From: Apostichopus japonicus
Lineage: Eukaryota; Echinodermata; Holothuroidea; Aspidochirotida; Stichopodidae
Assembly (NCBI RefSeq): GCF_037975245.1
Contig: NC_092578.1
Location: 18,752,321-18,816,320 of the forward strand
Reading direction: 5' to 3'
DNA length: 64,000 nt
Below, in pieces: positions 55,881-64,000 of the stretch; position 1 is the stretch's first letter; every line of letters starts with the position of its first letter. The translations under genes were made by a program, and so were the position numbers. The notes beneath the pieces were generated by a model that saw only the letters and a program-made list of their open reading frames with translations, was not told the origin of the DNA and made no database searches.

Positions 55881-56460
55881 GATGTTTTAAAGGGTGATTC
55901 CTCAAATATTAAAAGTGTGATAGAAATACGAACTGGAGAGATGACAGTGATTTCCTTTTTTTACGGTCTACAATATCATCAAAATTAATTATGTGCCTAA
56001 AGTCATTCTTAAAATGAGAAAAGGTTGATTATACTACTTTAATAAGTACAGCTTACCTGATTTGCCTTGAAGGATAGTAACGTCATGTGACCGGATATTG
56101 AAAGCCAAGCTTTTTCGATTTAAACAAAAAAAGAAGTGTTGGTCGTGTCGAAGGAGAAAGCCCCTCTGAACACGGAGAAGAAAGCTGTCAATTTGGCGTC
56201 GATGAAGCCTCTTTGCTCTCTACTGATCGTTTATGGCATTGAATGCTCTTGAAAACGGAGACCCTGGCACGACAGAATCATCTCAGGAAACCAGGGACTG
56301 ATGTTCTACAGAGAATAAAAAGACACGCAGAGACTTGAGAAGGTGAATGGTAAACGCGATGTATGTATAGTTGAAGGTTCTTTTTTTTTTTGCGGACTTG
56401 CTTTAAATCTTGTGTTAGGTATTGAGGCATAGTACAAAACAAAATAAAAAATCAAAAGGT

Positions 56461-56493
<33 letters not shown>

Positions 56494-57057
56494 AGGCACA
56501 CGCACTTTTGTATTGGACTCGGGTTTTTTGTGTGCAATTTTCGGTATTTTCCCGCTTAAACTATGGAACAGTGAAAGATAAAGTGAGAGATGTTGTTAAA
56601 GAAACTACGACCATTGTTTTTGCAATAACAGAAATGGTTGAAGATTAGTGAGAGAACACGAATTTACATTAGTATGCAACATAAGTACACCGGAATAGGA
56701 AAGTAATTTCTATAGAAATGCGTAGCTGTTTGGATTAGTATGTGGATTACGGTACTGTATTAATCCATGTTATTGCGTTTATATCCCCAAATCAAAGTTA
56801 TTACTGTAAACTTATTTAACTCCATAAGCAGCCCCTCGGAATAGTCATATAACTATAGCCTAAACTGGTGATCTCTCGTGCACTTGAACAAGTCAAAGTT
56901 ACGATTGAAAAACCATCTCAATGGTGACTTTAGGCAGAATTTATTTTATTTTTGGTATGTTATAGTTCAAGTAAAGATATGAGTGTTGTTAATGTTTCAA
57001 TAACCTTTGAGGTTTACCACGACAGACACTTTTAAAATATGTTAAAATATGCTGAAA

Positions 57058-57373
57058 TGCTCCTTTAAGGATTCAGACATGATACCGTCTGCTCCTTAGT
57101 GCAGCCCTATAACTGTTAATGTGAACCCATGACTTTATCAATTTGAATAATGCAATCCAATCAACGTTCTTTTAACTTCATGTGAACAAAGAAAAAAACC
57201 TTGGATGATATTCGACACCACTTATCCTTTACAATTTTAAGAATTGTAAAAATGTCACTTGAGATCATAAAACTCTTGTTTTTTCCCCATTGTGTAATTG
57301 TGTGTTGCATTTGGAGAACTGACCTAATAGTCTGTGTATTAGACTTAACAATCCAGCCGCTTTAGTTGGTGAC
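57058..57373. repeat. Copy B of a diverged ~310-bp repeat pair
   Basis: Begins tgctcctttaagg and ends with gaactgacctaatagtctgt then gtattagacttaacaatcca, matching copy A (55572-55880) in order and spacing. Confidence 0.55.
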
Positions 57374-60300
57374 ATATATTCGATTAAATGGTGTTATATA
57401 GAAATCCAACCCTTACTGAAAGCAGTATGTTTTAAATGGTTTACAGCATATCAAGTTTTATTTTGTGTGTTAATTAATCATTTCAATTCCTCCCAATTTC
57501 TGTTTTTTTTTTTTTTTTTTGCTTCTTCTATACTTGAGCTTTTTCTACCGAAGTTGATATAAATATCCTGCAACATTAACATGATTAATAGTTGCGAGTT
57601 GATTTGTAGTGAAATTTTTGTCTTATCTGTTCGATTGAACATTCCTTGTGAGGAGTATATTTACTTTAAAAGGAAATGGAAAGGATTGATGATTTGAAAC
57701 TTGCCACTACTGGGATTAATATAAATAATGAAAATCTCGCACCAATAACAAAAAAAAGTACATGTAACGAAAATAAAAGAAATCTATATAAATATATAGA
57801 ACGAATGAAAATCAAGCGTCAATCAAAGACATATGGCAAAACATGTAAAGATATAACCAAAGGATATATATATATATATATATAGATATATATATATTGC
57901 ACCTTAAATTGACCATGTATGTGCACGGTACAGTATATTACACCTCAAACGTAGGATTTTTTTATCACGTTGTTACGGCTGAAGGAAAGTGGGAATTTGT
58001 AAATTGCGTATGCGAGGAGATGTTTGGAGATTTGAATCCTTAATCCGGATAAGGGATAATTTCATACGTATAATAACGAGCAATTTGTATATTTCACCGC
58101 AAACATTTCTACGTATCCATATACTTCGAATATATACGTGTTGCGATATCCTTCATAGCGTATACCTGAATCAGTATGCGTTATGCGACAGTATTTGAAC
58201 GGCATTGGGTTTTATTTTACATGGTTTTTCTACAAAGCAGGATATGCCAATGGCAAACGTTGTTCAAACTTGTGTGATTTAATATATAAAATTGATCAAA
58301 TTTCATCTTACAATTAGCCTTGGTCTACTAGGAAGTTTGTGCTGAAAACTACATTTAAATGTTGGGTGGGTTGAAAAGTGGGGGGGTGTACATCATATGC
58401 CCCCTGGATCCCCGCCTGCAATAATAAGTTAGACACTAACAGAAAATGTAGGTGTGGCCATTGCGATGGACTATGATAACAGATCACTATTTTGAGTTAT
58501 CATATCTTTTCTTAAGCCGCAATATCAATGCAAAAACGCCACATTTGAATACTGAGCGATATTTATGTAAGATATGAGAAGAATCCGCATGTTTAATATA
58601 CCTAAAAATAGGTATAGATTTAAAAATAATTTTAAAAAACATTACCACATTTTTTTCCAAAACCTACCACACATTCATAGCGGAGGTTTCTAGCCTAGCT
58701 TACTTTGGCTACAAGTGACGATTGTATTTTTCACTTTGTCTGTATTAGAATGGTTAAAAGAAATATAAACAATACTCGAGCAATAATTATCTGGTAACAA
58801 ATGCAGGAATATGCTTATTGAAGTAAACCATACAAATATAACTATGATATTAGGCAAGGATCTCTAGACCAAAACGTCTGTTTTATGAGTCTACATGCAT
58901 ATTCTGCATGATAATGAATAACCTATTAGGCTCATGTCTTTTCATATACAAAAAAAATTGACGGACAGATTAAACCACCGACATAACACGTAATAGCTTT
59001 CTCCCATTAACCATATAATTGCCACTTTCTTCCGAGTCTGTCATCGGTTTTATCATCTTCTTCTATTTTCCTTATTCTTTTTATTCTTTTTCCTTCGTAG
59101 CCCCCTTGTTTTATTTGACATTCAAATATTTAGACAATTCAAAAAAAGTCAAGAGATTCTCAAGCACTTTTCATGGATTGTGAACAGTTGTCCTTGAAAT
59201 ACTTGACAAGTTCTTTACCGTTGAGACAACCATCAATTAAATTCGAATATATATATTCAGAGAGTATAGATAGGTAAATTCTTTCATACAAATTTGCGTC
59301 CAATCCCAAAGGAATTTGGAATTAGAGAGAGAGGTGGAGAGTTTATTTAACTTACATTACAAAGGGAGACGAACATATAAGCTAATATTCCAAAATTATT
59401 TTCGCGCTCATCTTTCGTATATACCCACACATTCGTTCTATTCGGGCTTTATTCTTTTTAACGAGATTCGCGAAATAAATTGTAAAGGAACGTTTTACTG
59501 ATTTTTGAAGAAAATACCTAAATTTCTTCATATTATGAATTCTTGTCAAAGACAGGAGAGCATTTTTAATGTTTCTTTTGTTTGTGTAATCAATGTCTAG
59601 AATAGACGAAATGATCAGATAATTTCACACAAAACAAAATAAAAGGATTAATGAAAACCAATGTTCTTTCTATATATTTTGCACATTCATGATACATCAC
59701 ATTCTTGTAATTTAATGTCAAATAATGTTTCTTGTAATGTTGTTCCTTTTGCATCATTCTGTTACAGACACTTGAATATACGATAAAGTAGATTAATAGT
59801 GTTTACTGAGTGAAAACTGTAAACAGGGTAAGTATTTCATGTCACATTTACAGTTATTTACATCCGCTTAAAAGGTAAACCATTGTCGATAACAGGCCTA
59901 GTAACGAACCGAATGTAAGGCTTATTTTGACATATAGTTTCGGCCAGCATCATTCTTTCTTTCTTTTTTTCTGCCAAAATGTGAAAGCAGATAAGTCAAA
60001 GCTCAGATTGTGGGTAAATAAGGAGGATTGACTCTGATTTAAAACATTTCAAAAATTCTTTGGGTAAACGCGGACGATATTACTCCAAGCGACCAGACGG
60101 AACGGTTAGGGATCACTGCGCTAAACTTGCTCCTCTTCTAACTCAAAATCTATAAGCGCTCATGATATGGAAACTTGTACGTGCCATGGACAGGCCAAGC
60201 CATCATCTATCATGAGGTGGGTATATATAGGCCCCTATAGCCATGCCAGTTGAAATTTTCTATCTATGTCTTGGTGAATTAAGAAAGTGACATGTTCACC

Positions 60301-61479
60301 GTGTAGGTCAATGGAAGGATTTAATTGTGGTACCGCACCTTTAATTTAGAGAGGATAGTTTGATTAATAACGTCAAGTTTGGTTTTGTCATGCGCATGCT
60401 CTGTTTTGAGTGATTTTGTTTTCCCTGAAAAAAATATTTTATGTAAATTTAGGTTGCAATTAAAAAAAAGGGTTTGCATGTGATAAATTACTAACATTCA
60501 TTATAATTTCAACCACAATTTCAGTTTTGACGTGTGCATAATACTCCAAGAAAATGAGAAAACAGCATTTCATGTTATAGTATTCAAAGTATTCCACTCT
60601 TAATTATTGTAAACTTTCTAACAAATTGTTGTTATATCAGCTTTACATTTATAAGATTACTGTTTGATATCTTCCAATTTCTAATAGTATAGTAGGCCTG
60701 TTAACTTTCGTCTATACCATCATATGAACAAAAAGAAAAACCATCACCGAAAACAAAAAATTAAATTAAGCACCATTTTATCGAGAATGTCAATATTCAA
60801 ACATTTTGCATTTTAAAGCACAAATCCATGTTAGTCGATGTTTATGTATAGCAACCATGAAGGAAAAACTACATAAGTCAATCTACAAACATTACCGATT
60901 GTACTTCATCGCCTCATACCAAACAACGAAGAGGGTGCACATAAGTATATATTAAGCCCGGGGCAGTTTTATTCTGAGCAGACGGTAGCTTTATTATATG
61001 CGTGCCTTTATAACTCCCGTCTCCTTCGCGTAAATCACAACCTTTAGTTAAATCGATATATATGTTCCATTTGCTAGAAAATGTGAATATCTTGTGGCAT
61101 ATTTGCAATCTGGTATTTGAATAATTATACCATTTACATATATGAATTATACAATTGTTAAATATGTCAATTTATTTTAGACTGCGCATTTCTGTAAAGA
61201 GAAGCGTGAGATGACCTTAAGAACCGAATAAACGTGTTTCTGTACATCATGTTAAACATAACACACTATAGTCATATAGCTAAGAGCGCGGTCAGCTGAT
61301 ACTACAGTGCGTATTGATAAAGTTGGCCGACTACCACATAGCTTCAGGAAAGTGAGACGTTCCATACGCAAACTCAAACTGTTTGACTTGAATAGGCAAA
61401 TGTTTATTAAGAACCAATGCGAGTATGTGTGGTCATATTTTAACTGGATAAAATGCAAAATTATTAAACTTTCTATTGA

Positions 61480-61511
<32 letters not shown>

Positions 61512-64000
61512 CCCCTTTAATATTATTTTCAACATGAAAAGAATACCATAATTTGAGCTTTAATTTCCAATTTGGCCCCTGATTATTTCCCCCGATCTAG
61601 CTTGTCACGTGATCGGTCTTAATAACGATCCGTAATATGACTGAAAACAAAAGAGGAAACTCCAGAGGGAGGATAATGTAGCACACTGTATCATGTATCG
61701 TTGCCCGGGGCAACTATACCTGCGATTAGTGACGTTCGTAACGTCTGTATTTTAAGATATCACGTGCAACATGGCGATAGATGTAATACCAGGGAGTTGT
61801 TATGGCCATAATAACTCCTGGTAATACCACGCACCATAAAATTAATCAGGACACATTCACGTTGGAATCACACAGTGAAGTTTTAATAAAAAATATATAT
61901 ATATTAATAATTATGCAATAATTGATGTAGTGGTAAGCGTGGCAGACGATAACTACATATATGCAATCTTAAAATTGCCAATTTACCATAATAAGTAAAC
62001 GCGGGTTTCAATTTAGACAAAGCACTTATATTTATTGTAATATGGTATAGTTTATGTCACATAGTGGCCCGAAAAACCTGCAGACGTATTATAAAGCACT
62101 TAAAGGCGCGAATCTCTGATGTAGACAAATTTATAGTCATGTAATACGCGGTTTCGGGCGTCAGTAATTGTAACCGTGTCAGATAACACGAATTTCCATT
62201 GTAGTTTTGCATATAACTTAACGTTAGATCATTATGAGAGTGTCCCGAGCTTAGCGGGATCCAGTTGTATAGCCAACAAAATTCTTTTCTCTTTTTAAGT
62301 TTAAATTTTTTTTAAATTATAGTTTCACAGTTAGTTTTCCGTTATTCATTTACTTATATAAATTTAAAGTATATATTTCTTCATATGTTTTTGTGTTTCT
62401 GCTCACGTGTGCTTACGTCACAACTTTAGGAAGGCATATGATCATGTTCTTTCGGTCAGCCAATATGAGAAAAATGTTGGACTGCAGTGTATACAAGCAA
62501 ACTCGGGTTAAAAAGAAAATATTACATAGAATATGGTAACTGTGGTAACATCGAACAACTGACTACATCGAACAGAGAAGTACTTTGGCGCCAAATAAAC
62601 CCATAAACAAGTAGCACAGCAAATCGTGACGTAAGGACACGTGTCTTTTACAAAGTAGTGATATAGTGTCCCTGTCGTCTGTTCTGCTTTAAGTCGTGAT
62701 AAAAGAGTATAGATTACCTGGCTGTGTTGTAACTGACTTTCATTTCAAGTCACGGTCAACGAATAACGAAATTCACTAATGAATGTTCATAGCTTAATAT
62801 CAGAGAATTTTGTTTGCATGAATTGTCAACAAACTTCTTAAGGTATAAACATACAGGCTACATATATTATATATATAGTTTTTGCTCAAAGGGACGCTTT
62901 AATGTTTAAAACAGATAAACGCACTCTGGTTAATGATTTTATCTACATCCATGCAGACCTTGGGAATACTATTGTCTTACATGAGTCTGAGGAAGGCATA
63001 TTGTCAAATATTGTCAACACATCACGTGTCTTGATTTGCGTTAACAAAAGATGCAATGAATATATAAAAAGAATGTCTGATTAAATTAATCCCGTTTATC
63101 AATCCATATATCAGATTTGATGTAATATATAATTTTTAAGTTGTAAAGCTAGCAAGGGGTGGGGGGGGGTATACTTCATTCCTAGCATCCATCCATCATG
63201 CATGGAAAGTGTCTTTCTAGACATGCAATTTAATTATTCATGCAGTGTATAGGTAATGAATTGTCTCCCGTGCTCGGTTTGGTATTGACATTATCAAAGG
63301 GACGGATCCAGAGTTTATAATGGAAGAGGTGTATGACCCTGAATGTGGGGGCGGGTGGTTGGGGTCAGTCGTACCTCCCTTCAAACAAAAGAAATTAAAT
63401 TTTGGACACCAAATTGCACTCTCTCCGTAAGAGGTGTTTATTCTCTTACCCTCCCCAAGTTTTAGTATTTGGTATTTTTTCATTTAAGATTATTTACCTT
63501 TATTGTATAGAACAGATCAAAACAAATAACGACTTACGTATAGCACGCGAAATTAATAATGATTATAATTATTCAAAAATAGATTTAGCATTTTATGATA
63601 TTTCGTCAACAAAATATCTGTGGTATACAATTTTATTAGATAAAAAGTGTCAGTAATATCGGTATTTCTAGATAATATTAATACGTTACGAATAATTTAC
63701 TGAATCTCGGCCAAAACACATTTTTATGCATCAAAGATGATAATAATAATAATATAATAATAATAATAAAGAAGGAGAATCATATTTTGGTAATTGTATC
63801 ACATCGTCATTCCTTGACAAAATATAACATAAAATGAAAAAAATAAAGAGTAATACTCCTGCCTATATATGTTTAAGAAAATGCGTAAGTAATATCTCAA
63901 AATATAAAGAAATATAAAAAATAATAAAAAATATAGGCCCTATTGAACCTGTCATAACATGACACTCAAAACGTGCTTAACTTGCAGAAAGAGATTTTCT

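Larger units (their letters stand above)
54700..64000. other. Gene-poor right end
   Basis: About 9 kb with no convincing gene on either strand. It contains a 31-nt T run (56462-56492), TA microsatellites (57866-57896), a CT/AT microsatellite (61481-61511), an AAT microsatellite (63738-63770), a diverged repeat pair and G-rich dispersed fragments near 58380 and 63300-63375. Confidence 0.55.

Overview
The window is animal nuclear DNA. It is AT-rich, most genes are split into many exons with GT-AG introns, and it carries L2/CR1-like non-LTR retrotransposon fragments and many tandem repeats. The two well-conserved genes have vertebrate-like domain content. Taken with the repeat style this suggests a marine invertebrate, possibly an echinoderm or another deuterostome; that placement is an inference with low confidence.

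Region 1 (684-9400, minus strand) is a Tousled-like kinase gene (TLK). A non-coding first exon and twelve coding exons could be joined without breaking the reading frame. They cover the N-terminus, the coiled-coil region and the start of the kinase domain; the rest of the kinase domain lies beyond the left edge. Region 2 (9401-11396) is the roughly 2 kb spacer between TLK and DHX8, which face away from each other. Region 3 (11397-30866, plus strand) is a complete DHX8/Prp22-type DEAH-box splicing helicase. Its nineteen coding exons sum to 3621 nt (1206 codons plus stop), a multiple of three and close to the length of vertebrate DHX8. Its introns and 3' flank hold several minisatellites. Three of these touch exon ends: one starts inside the exon 14 donor site, one ends just before exon 10, and one starts at the stop codon.

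Region 4 (30867-42353) is mostly non-coding. It contains the 3' repeat array, two related minus-strand sequences of which one begins like U2 snRNA, a single-exon gene for an unrecognised type II membrane protein (38132-39079), and an ATCC-type microsatellite of nearly 900 bp. Region 5 (42354-51951, minus strand) is a class A GPCR, somewhat prostanoid-receptor-like. TM1-TM6 lie in one exon and TM7 in another about 8.5 kb away. The intron between them contains a MITE-like element and a hammerhead-ribozyme-like motif.

Region 6 (51952-64000) has no convincing gene. It holds an L2/CR1-like reverse transcriptase remnant, an old diverged repeat pair and simple sequence. TLK (chromatin and replication kinase) and DHX8 (spliceosome release helicase) are both housekeeping genes; no functional link with the GPCR is evident.
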